Source of the DNA: Paragyromitra xinjiangensis
Lineage: Eukaryota > Ascomycota > Pezizomycetes > Pezizales > Discinaceae
Direction: 5' to 3'
DNA: 64,000 bases
NCBI GenBank assembly: GCA_038503065.1
Contig: JBCAMK010000020.1
Location: 124,001-188,000, forward strand
Positions 47,948-59,800 of the stretch are shown piece after piece. The translations under genes and the position numbers were made by a program. Numbering within the stretch: the first letter of the stretch is position 1; each line of letters begins with the position of its first letter. The notes beneath the pieces are model-generated. The model was not told where the DNA came from and ran no database searches. It was given only the letters and a program-made list of their open reading frames with translations.

Positions 47948-48408
47948 AAAAGGCGGCCTATCAACAATATACAGATATCGCTGAAACAAGAGGAAGAGAG
48001 GCTGTGAAAGGGAAACATGCTGAAGTTTTGCCCTTGTTATGGGATACTATCCCCGAGGAGTTTTCAAAAAATTGTGGGATCGGTGCCTGGCTGACTGACG
48101 TCGTGACGGGTGTTGCATTGATTATTGAATTGGGGAAAGGGGTGGTACACAAGATATTAATTTTTTCTTGTTAATTTGTCTCTTTTGTCATTTATCATTT
48201 AGCCATGGTATGTCCCTATCTCTTAATGATTCTCTCCCTCTACTCGTGGTCCTCTTGTAGTTCTATTTCATGCTAATCTGAAAATTTTAACTTTAGTTTT
48301 ACTCTAGATCATAAAATTGGAACCCTGACCTGGGCTGGTACCTGTCTTGAGCATGTTCCAGATCACGAGCGCTTTTGCGTAGCAATTGTATATATTGAGC
48401 AGTACTAG
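47948..48408 (+). CDS. 3' exons of an unrecognised protein (5' end not found)
   Basis: One frame is open from 47948 and reads like real protein: ...TDIAETRGREAVKGKHAEV, then LPLLWDTIPEEFSKN, GIGAWLTDVVTGVALIIELG. At GGGGTG|GTACAC (after 48143) it can splice to a 5-nt exon (CCATG, 48203-48207, then GTATGT). From there it splices to an acceptor TTTAG before 48297, continuing in phase as FTLDHKIGTLTWAGTCLEH and VPDHERFCVAIVYIEQY, stop at 48406-48408. No Met precedes the first exon in frame, so upstream exons are missing or lost. Micro-exon use makes the join uncertain. I do not recognise the family. It may be a decayed gene. A further spliceable hydrophobic frame (about 48437-48730) follows and could be an alternative 3' end. 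Confidence 0.4.
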
Positions 48409-48822
48409 CGAAGGCTTTGATATAACCTTTTGTTAAGCCACACAACACATATCATCGGAATTTTTGCTTGTTCTCTTATTGCAAGGGATAGTGCTGCAGC
48501 TGCAGATAGGTGCTGGCGCTATGCTCTTTATAATTCGTACTTGTTGGACCTTCCTCAAATTAGTATCTACGCCTCTCGCTACAACTATCTTGGTTTCTAT
48601 ATCTGTTTTTCTCGTATCTCTTGAACCGTTAGTGGGGAATGCGTGAGTATGTGGAAATTACCCAACGATTGTGCACCTGCAACGCTAACCCAACTTACAG
48701 AGATAAGCAGATGCAGGAAGGTTCCTAGATGGGAGATTATTAAAGAGAACGAAAGTATGTGGTATCAAAAGATAAAATAAAGAAAGTTTAAATTGGGTTT
48801 CGCGTCCACTCGGTGGACCTAT
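48409..48822 (+). other. Hydrophobic spliceable frame, uncertain
   Basis: From about 48437 a frame encodes a hydrophobic stretch (LLLQGIVLQLQIGAGAML..., two possible membrane helices). It reaches a perfect GTGAGT donor at 48643; the matching TTACAG acceptor at 48700 gives a short end DKQMQEGS and a stop. No start codon in frame was found. It may be an alternative last exon of the preceding unrecognised gene or chance. Confidence 0.2.
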
Positions 48823-49994
48823 TTACTTCACTTCGTTTAGCCCATCGATTACCTTCTGCAGAGTGTCATTGTCCACTCTACAACCCTTCCCATCGCTGCC
48901 TTGTTCTCCGGGTTCTGGGTAACAGAATCCATTCCATAATTCGAGCACGATCTGAAACATATCCTTATGTTCCTGCCGTTGTGCGTTGAGAGCTTTAAGT
49001 AGAGCGTAGACTTCCGTGCAAGGTGTAGTGTTTTCGGGCTTGGATATGCAAGAGTCGGGGATGCAAGCCTGAGGTAGGATTGATAGTAGGTTTGATGGAG
49101 TTGGGTTTACGTCGATAGGCTGGTTGAGGCTTTCGGATAATTGTTGATCTGTGAAGATTATGGAGCCAGTCGTGGATGGGGAGGGTGATGGATCAAACTA
49201 AAGCAAGAAATAATCGTTAATGTCAGGGGGAGATAGCACAGTAGACTTGAAAGGAGGGATGCTTTACCATTTCGAGAAATTGTGTTATATCGAAAGTGGT
49301 GTCGTAGTCTGGGACGGTTTCTAACAAATCCATGTCAAAGATGGGATCGAGAGTGGCTAATGGAGCCGGATTGCCGTTGACATGAGTTTGCGTTGTGGTG
49401 TTTGTGCCTACGCTCGGTGGATCAACCGAACTTTCTTCAGTGTTCTCCCCAAGCAGGTCAACGTCTAACTCAGACGGTGGTTGCGAGAATTGAAAGCCTT
49501 CTAGAGAAGTAATCATATCATCGTTGGCGCTTACACCATCTGTATTTCCCCCGGGAATTGTACAGCAGCCATTATCACCGCTGATGTCATGGTCATCAGC
49601 ATTGGTGATATCGATAACTACGCTTTTCAGCTCCTCTAATCTTTTATCTATCTGGGCTGTTTCCAATCCCAGCTCCACTAGCATTTTCCTCAATAAGGCG
49701 TTCTCTTCGATAACTCTTTTTGCTGCCTTTTGAAGTTCGACGTTTGCTTGTACCCCAAGCTCTTGACATCTTTTCCAGCGGTTCTCCAGATCCTCAAGGT
49801 ATTCTCGCTTGCGTGCTCGGGAGCGGCGCTGGTTCTCGCGAATACGTGAGAGACGAGAGTCCTATATGGACGTTAACACATTGCGATCAGGCTTCAAACA
49901 TCAAAAACTGTGACTTGGAAAGATAGATAAGGAATAAGGTAGGGTATCTATATACCTCTTTTGGGGTGGCGCTTCCTGTTTTTCTTGTAGCCAT
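48823..49994 (-). CDS. bZIP transcription factor
   Basis: A sequence-specific DNA-binding dimer, nuclear. Exons complement(48823..49197, 49268..49861, 49956..49994) join to 335 aa. The 39-nt first exon encodes MATRKTGSATPKE. The second opens directly with the basic region LSRIRENQRRSRARKREYLE (about residues 17-36), carrying the N-x3-S-R core, then a zipper-type helix rich in Leu/Val heptads (LENRWKRCQELGVQANVELQ...EENALLRKMLVELGLE). A middle acidic, Asn/Asp/Thr-rich part may activate transcription. The C-terminal third has spaced cysteines (QACIPDSCI, TTPCTEVYALLKAL, GFCYPEPG, KGCRVDND), a pattern shared by many fungal bZIPs of this type and possibly redox or metal responsive. It is divergent from the arsenite methyltransferase gene with about 1.2 kb between start codons. 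Confidence 0.9.
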
Positions 49995-51184
49995 GGCAAC
50001 CTTTTGAGAGATTTATGGATCAACAAAAATGAAGATTAATGATAGCGGAGGCTCGATCACGAAGCAGTAAAAGTAGGTGGCATGGCTAGCCAATTAGGGA
50101 AGCTAAGTGACAATCCTTGTCTGGCTGAGGGATGAACGATAGCGCCACAACCCTATACCCTAATTTCGTCACCAGCCACGTTTCGTATCAATAGTTTGTC
50201 TTCCGAGGTTAAGGTAGCATGGAGTTATAGTATGTTGTCTTAAAAAAAGAGGAATTTTCTGTAATATGACGTGGTTGCCATCAGTAATGATACCTACCAG
50301 ACAGTGGGATTCAAGTACTAATTATAGCATTCGAACAGTGACATTTTGTCTCGAACCAGACTCTGTTAGCGCCGCCCCAGAGTCTGGAATTAAACCGCTG
50401 CGAAATAGGAGGGTGGGAAACAGAAATTTAAAACTCTGAATCGCACACGACCACTCTCCAAATAAACTAAATAGGCTCTTCTGATTCACACTATGGCCTT
50501 AGATTTTGTTTCCGCAATTGCCTTTATGGCATTTTAGTGCTTTCTGGTCCAGGTTCACAGTAGAGCTACTAGAGAATCGGACTTCTGCCTGCAAGCTCCT
50601 ACCACCAACTACTTATTACAAAAAGCATATTATATACTGTATAAATAGTTTCTGATTACTGGGGGGCTGCGATTTTGAGCGCAACTTTGCGCAAAAGCTT
50701 AAATGCTATCAAACTAGTCCTAAAATCCAAATGGCGCACAGGCAATAGCCCCTTCCAGCAACCTTTTGAATTGAAGCCAAGTGGATATATTGTTTTTTAA
50801 TACATCTGTAAAGGTTTTTACACTACTGCGCAAATGCGATTCTAACAATTGTTTTGGATGGGCTGGGCGGCGATGTTTAATTCCAGACCCAATGGCTTGG
50901 TGATGTGAACAAAAGAAACACACTAAGCTAATTGGGTTTGGTTCGAGACAAAGTGACATTCACCTGCATGCAGTGACATTTAAGCAATGAAATTCACTAG
51001 CTGGAACCCGTGGCCCTCCCTGTGCTTGTGCTAAATAAATAGAGATTAGACCTATCTTGGTCTCTGTTTGTCTTAGGCCATACGCAGTTTACCTCGGCCT
51101 TTGCAAGAGTTCCCCACCTGTAATTCAGTTCGAGATAATCTATCTTCCACAGGCCGCTCAACATTCACAACTAGATTATCGACT
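49995..51184. promoter_or_regulatory. Shared divergent promoter region, bZIP / arsenite methyltransferase
   Basis: The 1.19 kb between two divergent starts. It holds a bZIP-type TGACGTGG (ACGT core) at 50267-50274. A 79-codon minus-strand frame at 50720-50959 contains CFFCSHHQAIGSGIKHRR, which faintly recalls a C2H2-like relic but is not called as a gene. Confidence 0.45.
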
Positions 51185-52522
51185 ATGTCTTCAACTTCTG
51201 TTGGAGCTTCGGCAGATAAAACTTACTCCCTCGTTCAGTCACACTATGGAAAATATGCGAAATTAAACGATGAGTTCTCGGGTGAGAAGCTTAGCACTCA
51301 CAACGAGCGTGTCGCAAGCGCTTTCGGGTATTCCTCTGAAGACCTTGCTGCGATCCCCAAAAATGCGAACTTAGGTGTTAGTTGTGGGAATCCAATTGCC
51401 ACGGCAAATTTGAAACCGGTAAGGCTCATACTTCTTTATGTATCTTTCTCTAAAACAGGCTTATGATTCATACCCGCGTACCGAACGGACTGACGAATAG
51501 CTATTAGGGCGAGACGGTGATTGACCTAGGTTCTGGCGCGGGCCTTGATGTCTTAATTGCCGCTAGAAAAGTAGGACTTACTGGTAAGGCAATTGGTATA
51601 GACATGACACAGGTATTTGGTTTCTTTCGCATTCCGAAATTTATATGTATACTTTACTAAATTTCAGGGCTCCTCAAAATCCGAGTTTATCTAATTGTAT
51701 CGTGTGTAGGAAATGCTGGACCTCGCCGCTAAGAATGCCGAGAAAGGTGGTTATACAAACGTGGAATTTGTAATGTCCTCCCTTACTATTGGGGCGCAAG
51801 GAATTCAACTAATGGGGGCTGGAGAAAAAGATAAAGTCATATATTCATTCTACACCAAGCCTCTCTGATGGGGCTGCGGATGTGATAACCTCCAACTGTG
51901 TCATTAACCTGCTACCGACCTCTCAAAAGCGCGAAGTTTTTATTGAGATCTATCGGCTTCTTAAACCTGGTGGACGGGTTGTCATCTCGGATATTTTGGG
52001 CAAGAAGGAATTCCCCGAAGAACTCAGGGCAAGTGTCGCATGTTATATTAGCTGCATAGGTGGGGCGAGTGAAGTCTGGGAGTATGAAACTTGGCTAAAA
52101 GACGCGGGTTTCGAAGGTATGCTTATATATTCATTACCCCGCAATTTAGTTTTTCTCCTATACAGATACCAGAACTAACTGGGTGTAATATAGATATTAT
52201 AATTTTAGATACTGTCAAGGATCTAAATATCTACAAGGAAGGGATCTTGAGCGCATGCGCAGCGTCTTCAGACAGCATGAACAACAGCAGTTGTTGTAAA
52301 CCCTCATCGAAACCCACCGAAACCACCATGGCCAGATGTGGCGGAATGGCCTTCAGCAACATGATAGAAGGAGGAGTAGAAGAGAAGATTGGAATTGTAG
52401 ATTATGATCTCAACGAATGGGCTGGTATGAAATTTCGATTATCCTATGATGAAGTAGCCAGGGCTAACTGGGGTGGACTAGGTGCTTTTCAAATTCATGC
52501 CATAAAGTCAACAAAAACTTAG
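51185..52522 (+). CDS. arsM: Arsenite S-adenosylmethionine methyltransferase
   Basis: Cytosolic enzyme that transfers methyl groups from S-adenosylmethionine to As(III), giving methylated and volatile arsenicals (ArsM/AS3MT family). Exons 51185..51418, 51508..51612, 51710..51769, 51837..52116, 52194..52522 join to 335 aa. N-terminal HYGKYAKL and [19 protein letters not shown] are family hallmarks. The SAM site is [11 protein letters not shown] (82-92), with the acidic residue GIDM ending strand 2. The three As(III)-binding cysteines are all present: Cys67 (GVSCGNP), Cys154 ([10 protein letters not shown]) and Cys206 (CYISCIGGA). The intron 51770-51836 must be removed to join VEF to the [11 protein letters not shown] segment; without it the frame breaks. 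The C-terminal domain includes [13 protein letters not shown] and a Cys-Cys pair in a Ser-rich linker. The symbol is by family, not by proven orthology. Confidence 0.93.
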
Positions 52523-53412
52523 GTTTGAGTAATATTCCCGTAAAGAATCTTCCTTTTTATCCTAAGTTTTTGCGGAATATGTATGGATGCCGAATAAAAT
52601 CGTTCATTAGGAGTAATGATATCGTAGGATCATGTGTAGAACGAATGAATCTTGGGGATCAATAGGCCTAGGTAGCTAGTCGCTCACGGTAGAGGAGGAT
52701 TGTCGATTAGTCTAGGCTTCGCTTAGAGGGTCCTTGATTATTGAAGTCTATTTAGATGTAGAAACTTGGGGGTATCGTTGGCTAGTGTAGAGATTTGTGT
52801 TGGAAATTAACCTCACTGTTGTTTTTCGACCCTAGGTAAATCCTCTAGCTAATGATGGAAACCCCTTGCGAGTCACGCACACTATCCCCGGTTACAACGT
52901 CAAATGAAATTTATTATAACAGGATGCAAGATATTCCCGTCTATTTAAACTCTTATAGATACGTCGGATTTTTTACCTCCGGCCGTCCCCCGCTGAAAGT
53001 GCCGATTTAGGCATTAGTCACTGGCACGACCCCTGCCGTAACTTCAGGCAATATATTCCCTAGGATCTTCATCATCCCGAGTGATGCAATGAATCGCTCG
53101 CAATTGCTATTATACCGAGAAACAACGTTGGGATTTCCAGGGATTTCCCACCCTTCCACTCAGTACTTAGCGAGTTCCCCGCACCTACTCTCCGCTGTGC
53201 ATCGGAGTATCACCGGCCTCCCTCCGTAAAATTACAATAGCCGTTAGTAATTAGCTTTCTGGCGCCTGATAGATGCATAAAGACAAAGATCCGGGAGTGG
53301 CTGAAATGAACCTTGTAGGTAGCGGTGGAAGATCTACATGTATTTAAAGTCGACTTAGAATCCCATCTTAAGGGGAAAACGACAGAGACGCAGCATCTGC
53401 TAGGTATTAAAG
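52523..53412. other. Intergenic region
   Basis: Terminator side of the methyltransferase gene and promoter of the GH95 gene. A TATTTAAAG element lies about 70 bp before the GH95 start. The 53210-53437 minus-strand frame overlaps that promoter and is not supported. Confidence 0.55.
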
Positions 53413-56302
53413 ATGATTTTCCGTCATCTTCTTGCACTCGTTTTACCGGTTGGTGTTGTTTCTGCGCGGGAACTATGGTTTAATAATCCTGCATGGGACT
53501 GGGCGTCCCAATCATTGCCAATTGGGAACGGGAAACATGCTGGTGAGTCTTGGCCCTCCTACGTCTTACAATGCGATCCCGGCTCTTTTGTTAAAATCTT
53601 TCGGGTGCCCATAGCTTCTTTCTTCGGTGGAATTGAAAATGATACGTGGACTTTGAACGTGGATAGTTTATGGACTGGTGGCCCCTTCCAACTAGCTGTA
53701 CACCTATCCTAACTTCACTTTTATCGGGTAAACACTACTAATCATCATGTTGTGTAATAGGGATACGGCGGTGGGGTTCCGACAGAATCAAAAGTTCCAG
53801 CGTTGCGACAGATCCAGGATTCTATATTCCAGAATGGTACCGGAAGTAAGTACCGACTTTGCCTCTTGATGATATGCAAAGTATTAATGTAAAGAGCAGA
53901 TATCGCGGCCATCCTTGGAAGCGATGCTGGTTATGGTTCATATTCGGTCTTAGGAAATCTCACAGTTGACCTAGGCCTCGACGCCTCGTCTGCTACTAAC
54001 TATAAACTGTCGCTTGATATTGATCGTGGTGTTGGAGGAAGCGAATTCACCACAGAAAAATACGGGAAAATTACAAGGTTAGTATTGCTACTATTTGCCG
54101 ACTCATTGAAGGGGGATTGGTACTAACATCATCCACTAAAGGGAATACTTTTGTTCTTTCCCAGCGCAAGCTTGTATCTATCATTTAACCGCCTCCAAGT
54201 CCCTTCCATCAGTCGATATCGCCCTTAGTGTCACTGGACGAACACCAGCGGCAAACGTGACCAGCAAAGCCAACACAATAACCTTTCGAGGTCTCGCAGA
54301 ATCACCCAACGGCATGCTTTACGATACCAGGGCGGCACTTGTCTTCCCGGGCACATCCCAGAAGAATAAAAACTACACCACCGCATCGGGCGGCCTTTCC
54401 GTTCCAGAAAGTGCCAAAGTGAAGGAACTTTGGCTAGTTCTGTCCTCCGATACTAACTATGACGAGACGAAAGGAAATCCTGAAGCTGGTTATACTTTCA
54501 AAGGTCTAGACCCAGGCCCGAAAGTTGCTTCCACTGTAGCAGCTGCAGCTGCGAAATCTTATAATGCACTTTTGAATGAGCACGTCAAAGATCACCAGGC
54601 TCTATACCGAGCTTTTTCGCTCACCCTACCGGACCCGTTGGGATCTGCTTCGAAGCCTACTGATGAGATTATGGCGAGCTATGATATCAATAAAGGGGAT
54701 CCATTTCTCGAATCTCTTCTTTTCGATTTTGGAAGATATCTCCTTATTGGCTCTAGTCGTCCTAACTCCCTTCCACCAAATCTGCAAGGGAAGTGGGCAA
54801 AAAGCTTTGGAAATCCCTGGTCTGGTGATTACCACACTAACATCAATCTTCAAATGAATGTGTGGGGAAGTGAAGCGACCGGTTTGGGTGGTACACTTGA
54901 CGGGCTATGGAGATATATGGCTGAGACTTGGGCGCCGAGAGGAAGTGAGACCGCAAAGCTACTTTATGGTGCTGATGCTGGATGGGTATTGCACAATGAA
55001 ATCAACACATTTGGGCATACTGGGTAGGGGTTTCTCTCCGTGTTCGGGTGAGCTACGAGGGTACTAACATATGAGCATCTAATAGCATTAAAGGAAATGG
55101 CGATCAAAGCACGGCGATTTGGTCTGATTATTCGGCATCAAATGCCTGGATGAGTATGTGTTTCGACTTCCATCCCAAGAAGTAATAGAAACTAACTACA
55201 GTTGTCACTTCCAATAGTGCAACACGTGTGGGACCACTACGACTTCACAAACGATGAGAATTGGTACAAGACGGTCGGTTATCCTCTCATCAAAGGCGTG
55301 GCTCAGTTCTATCTCTCGACTCTATTGGAAGATGGATATTTCAAGGACGGAACTCTCGTAGTTAATCCTTGCAACTCCCCCGAACAACCACCGTCAACTT
55401 TCGGATGTTCTATCAACCAGCAACAAATTTCTGAGGTCTTTATGAACGTGTTGAAAGGTTGGGACGCATCTGGTGATCAAGATCTGGTGTTTAAAGAGAA
55501 CGTTGAAAACGCTCTCAGCAAAATCTATAGTGGAATTAGGGTAGGGAGATATGGTCAAATCCAAGGTATCTTTAGAGTAATGTCGATCAGATTCGAATGA
55601 TAGGGACTAACCATTTACAGAATGGAAACTCGACATCGATAATCCCGCTGATCAGCACAGACATCTTTCTCACCTCTACGGGTGGTATCCGTAAGTCTCC
55701 AATCTTGCATTGGGGAACCGTTAAAACTAACCAACCAACTTAGTGGTTACTCAATCTCTTCCGTCCATCGTGATAACGCTACCATAGCATCCGCTGTAGA
55801 AACTACCCTAATCCACAGGGGTCTCGGTCGCTCGACCGATGCCAATGCCGGTTGGGAAAAAGTCTGGCGTGGTGCCTGTTGGGCTGGACTCAATAACTCG
55901 ACTATGGCCTACTACGAGCTTCGCTTCGCTATCCAGCAAAACTTTGCCAATAACCTATACTCAGTTTACAGTAAAGATTCATCTACCCTTGGCACCTGGA
56001 TTTTCCAGATCGATGCCAATTTCGGTACAGTAGGGCAAATTCTGCATATGTTCGTTCATGACTTGGATGTGGGATACGGCGATCAAGGGAAGACTAAGAC
56101 TATCGTGCTTGCACCAGCGGTTCCGGAGGCTTGGTGGGGGTCGAAAATAGCTGGACATAAATTGAGGGGCGGTGGAGAGATCAGCTTCTCGGTTTCTGCC
56201 CAAGGAACGGTTGAAAATTTGGTTCTCAAGGGGAGGAATTCAAGCTCACCAGAGCTGAAGTTTGTAGATGTAAATGGCGAGGAACTGTCTGTGAAGGTCT
56301 GA
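53413..56302 (+). CDS. Secreted glycoside hydrolase family 95 (alpha-L-fucosidase type)
   Basis: An inverting exo-glycosidase of GH95, a family that removes alpha-1,2-linked L-fucose (some members alpha-L-galactose) from plant cell-wall xyloglucan and glycoproteins; expected extracellular. Nine exons: 53413..53542, 53615..53697, 53761..53845, 53900..54077, 54142..55023, 55086..55153, 55218..55565, 55621..55690, 55744..56302, together 800 aa, the family's usual size. A signal peptide covers residues 1 to about 18. Then come LPIGNGKHAA and FFGGIENDTWTLNVDSLW (N-terminal beta domain). DYHTNINLQMNVW carries His390, Asn392 and Asn394. GNGDQSTAIWSDYSASNAWM follows, then NPCNSPEQ with the acid Glu531, DQHRHLSHLYGWYPG, and FQIDANFG with Asp705. 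All known catalytic positions of the family are conserved, so it is likely active. The exon 2 donor (LA|GYGGG) is the least certain junction. Confidence 0.93.
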
Positions 56303-56520
56303 GGCAGTGCTGAGTCCTACGTAGACGAAGATGTAACAATAGTGTATAAGTGTCAACAAGTACATAGGGGTCGTTTACTTGGAACCAAATAAAAGGAAAT
56401 GTGAATAACATTATGATTGACACTTGTTACTGATCTACTTGTCGATCATGTGATGCCGTCCTAGTATTCGAAAGTGACGAGCCATGACGTAGAAACTACA
56501 TAGGTCTTCACTAGGAGTTT

Positions 56521-56526
56521 TATAAA
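56521..56526 (+). promoter_or_regulatory. TATA box of small-protein gene
   Basis: TATAAA 106-111 nt before the ATG at 56632, followed by a C-rich leader. It supports this short frame as a gene. Confidence 0.5.
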
Positions 56527-56631
56527 CCGTCTCCTCCCCAGAGTTCCTCATTTACACTATTCGCCGATTCCACAAAAAATACCGCATCTACAACTCCCAA
56601 TTGCTGCAAACAACCAAGTTACACAGAAATA

Positions 56632-56880
56632 ATGTCCTCAAAATCCGATAACAGATCCTCCACCAAGAAGTCCGAACCCCCTGCCACACTTTCAGACTTT
56701 GTCGCCAAGGGTAAGATCCCTGATTACAACACCCAAGCTGGAAAGTCCGGAAGTTCTGGCAAGAGATCCGATAAAAACGACGAAGAATTCAAAGATCCCT
56801 TTGACCATTCATCACCTTCTTCGGATGGTAAAGGGCGAGAAGGAATGATTGCGAATAGCAACACTCGTGATGCTCGTTAG
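56632..56880 (+). CDS. Small hydrophilic hypothetical protein
   Basis: An 82-aa, very polar, Ser/Lys/Asp-rich protein without cysteines or membrane segments (MSSKSDNRSSTKKSEPPATL...). The only hydrophobic patch is ATLSDFVAKGKIPDYNTQAG; the rest is probably disordered. The composition recalls small stress-induced hydrophilic proteins of ascomycetes, but no family is assigned. Support comes from a TATA box, a C-rich leader ending in ACAGAAATAATG and consistent codon choice. It lies in the same direction as, and about 330 bp after, the GH95 gene with its own promoter. Confidence 0.6.
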   Translation: MSSKSDNRSSTKKSEPPATLSDFVAKGKIPDYNTQAGKSGSSGKRSDKNDEEFKDPFDHSSPSSDGKGREGMIANSNTRDAR

Positions 56881-59800
56881 GGTGCTGGGTTAGTTCTACA
56901 CTTCGTTTGTTAGGATGCGTGGATAACGAAGATAGGTTAGCCAGAGCGCAGTCCATCGGGCCAGACGCAGAGAGGGGAACTATTTTGACCACATTTCCGT
57001 TGGTTGGACTGGGTATTTGGGGCCTATGTGTATTTCGGAATGTTGTTGGATTGGATTAATTTTTTCTCATCACGCTATATTACTTTCAAATGAGGATTTG
57101 ATTTGGTTCCTGCATTTCACTGGACGATTCTAGACCTAAAGTTCGTGGCCAATTGGACCAATAACTATAGTGATTCCTCTGTTCAACGCTCCTTGGAAAT
57201 TGATAGTTTGAACCGGATAGGAGACGCCGGCCGTTGTAGCTACAGGTGTCACGAGGGGTTCGGTTGATGGACCTTGGATCCGCAGACTTATGAACCACGC
57301 TTGAGACAACTCACGATGAGATCTGCTTTCAGATCATAGTTAATGTAGAAATCCCTGCATTGCTTGCGGGGCAATCGCGAAGGGTTTCCGGGGACTGAGT
57401 AGTGTGAACGTTGGTCTCCAACTCCAAAAAAAGACATTCTGACGATAAATCTCGTCACTTGTGGTTTCTGAGACCGTATTTAATTGATGATATCCCTGGA
57501 AGGGCTGCAGTCGAACGATCGCTATAAGGTACCAATTTACGGAGATACGCTCTCAAAACGTCTTATGCAGTCGCTACCCCACATAACGAAAATCTTCTTC
57601 TAGAATCTAGTCTAATGTAATCTAATTTCCGCTAAAATCATCTTTAATCACTCGCCAATGCGGGGGACGCTTCATATGCCGTTAACTGGCCTTGTAGGGA
57701 TTTCCCGAAACCAACATGATCCCGCCACCACGATCTGCCTGTACGTACTCTATTGGGGTATACGATGGTGCTGGAATCCAGTTACGCCTAAAAGCGGACC
57801 TGCATTGTGGACTCGCAATGGACCTGCAAGGAGATCTCCGGCTTATATGATTTCTGACTCTACTCAAGACTCCAGCACTATTTTTGTAGCTCCGCAACCC
57901 TCATCCGGCCCAGCGCGGTTACGAATTGATTGCTTGGTTGTGAAACGTGGGGTGTTAATTTAATTTAAATAAGAGTTTTTTTTCTCCGATTTTCCGGTAC
58001 CACAATGCACGGAGATGAGTGTTGCACGAATCGTCATAACCCTAAGCCCTTGCGGAATCCACGGAATCTTCTATGGAACGGTGAGGATATAATTCCAACG
58101 GCTGAATTGACCTGTCCTCGGCATTGAAGAACGGACCCCAGTTAAGGTACCGAGACACACTCTCAAGTCCTTTAACACACAGACCACGGATGCAGTTCCT
58201 CTTCCCCCCACACCCACCGCCGCAACCTCTTTCGTGATGTAGAACAGATAAAATTCGGTCTGCAAAATTCGAGATGCAACTATTAATTTGTTGGGGGATG
58301 GTGTGCAATTTACGTCGATCCCAAGGGCTACGGCAGACTGAAACGGTCGGTGCGGGAAAAATCTCCGACCGGTGCCCCCCGCTCACTGCTCCGATTGGTG
58401 GGCATATCGACGGACATGGTAAAGTACAATGATGCTGATTGCCGCAAGAGTGACTTCGCCGCACCTCAAGGTGGGCTCATCGTCCGACCCCATCTTTTAT
58501 GGTATTGATCAAATAACACACTTCCTGTAACTATTATTTATTTATTTATTTTTGACAGTGGGGGAGGAAGGAAAGAGGAATCGATCCACCAATTTACACA
58601 GACTGTGACCATCATCACGCAGGCCCACAGAGTCCGCCTTTGTCGGCTTGAGATTCCGGCACGCAACCCCACATTTCGAGGGCCGGCCTGCTGCCCTTGC
58701 ATCCCTTGGCCCAACGACGTTCGAATTCCGGATAACTCTGGGAATCGAATAACGTTAACCAGACTCTACTCGAGCTCGAACGCGTTCGTCAAGTCGATCA
58801 ATTTGAACAGGAGACGGAGATCGTCACCAAGACAAGCTTTTGCTTTGGGGCTCTGTCTCTTGCTTGTCGCTTCAGGATACCTCACCTTCCCCGGGGTACC
58901 TAGATGTACCCACTGCGACTCCGGAGGTCCCGCGCATACACGCGAGTCCAATAAACGCGCAAATTATTAAGCCGGTGTTAGGTCTGCTTGGGTTTCAAGC
59001 CTCAGCAATTGCGCCCTTGTCACAATTGTTACAGTTTGGGGTCTTCTGGCCGTGGTGCTACACACGTTTTCCAATTCAAGCGGTCAGCAAACAGGAGCTC
59101 GCCCTGGCCAGCGGTCGAAGGGAAAAGAAAAAAAAGGAAAGTAGTTTTCACAATTCATCCCGATTTCTCGATTATCTCGCAAGTTTTGCCGTCACTACTC
59201 TACGCATACTACTCAGTCTAGCCCCAGCCCTCAGCCCAGTCTGGCGGCGCAAAAACATCCGGACAGAAAAAGGATTAGGTCAAGAAAGTTCTTGGACAAG
59301 TGTTTTGCATGCCAAGCACAAACGGTGTACTCATAAGCTGACTTCGTCCCGACAGTCCGTAATTTGGGCGCCATTTTCCTCCTGCACATCTACCTTCACA
59401 TTCTGGGCAGGGACTTCTGATTGGTGCGCAGATACACTGCTACCGTTTATCCAATCATTGAGAGTGTGAGCGCAGAGTTCTCACCTCCATCACGGTGACA
59501 GCACCTTTTCGCGGAGAAACCCTTCTCGTCCGCGAATCCAGGAATATCGCAGAGCTCTCCCCATTCTATAGAATCACCCCCTCTCATTCGTTCCTGTTAA
59601 TAAGGCACGTAGCGAGTAAATAGCTGTTTGTGACCATCACATTCCCCCTTGCCTACCCGTCCCCTCCCCCCTCCCCGCAATTCATATACGTCGAGGCCTC
59701 AAAGGACAACTCTCCCGACCAGCCGTGAAGTATACCAGGGGAGACGACCCCACACACCCGGAGAATTTACCGGCTGTCGGAGAAGAAGCCTACCTTAACG

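Noticed and set aside
50720..50959. 79-codon minus-strand frame with a CxxC...H-like pattern
   Set aside because: Spacing does not match a C2H2 finger, and it lies in the divergent promoter; kept only as a note.
58840..59469. 209-aa plus-strand frame
   Set aside because: Lies in the long region upstream of the transcription factor, no domain, overlapped by other frames, no supporting splice or conserved motif.
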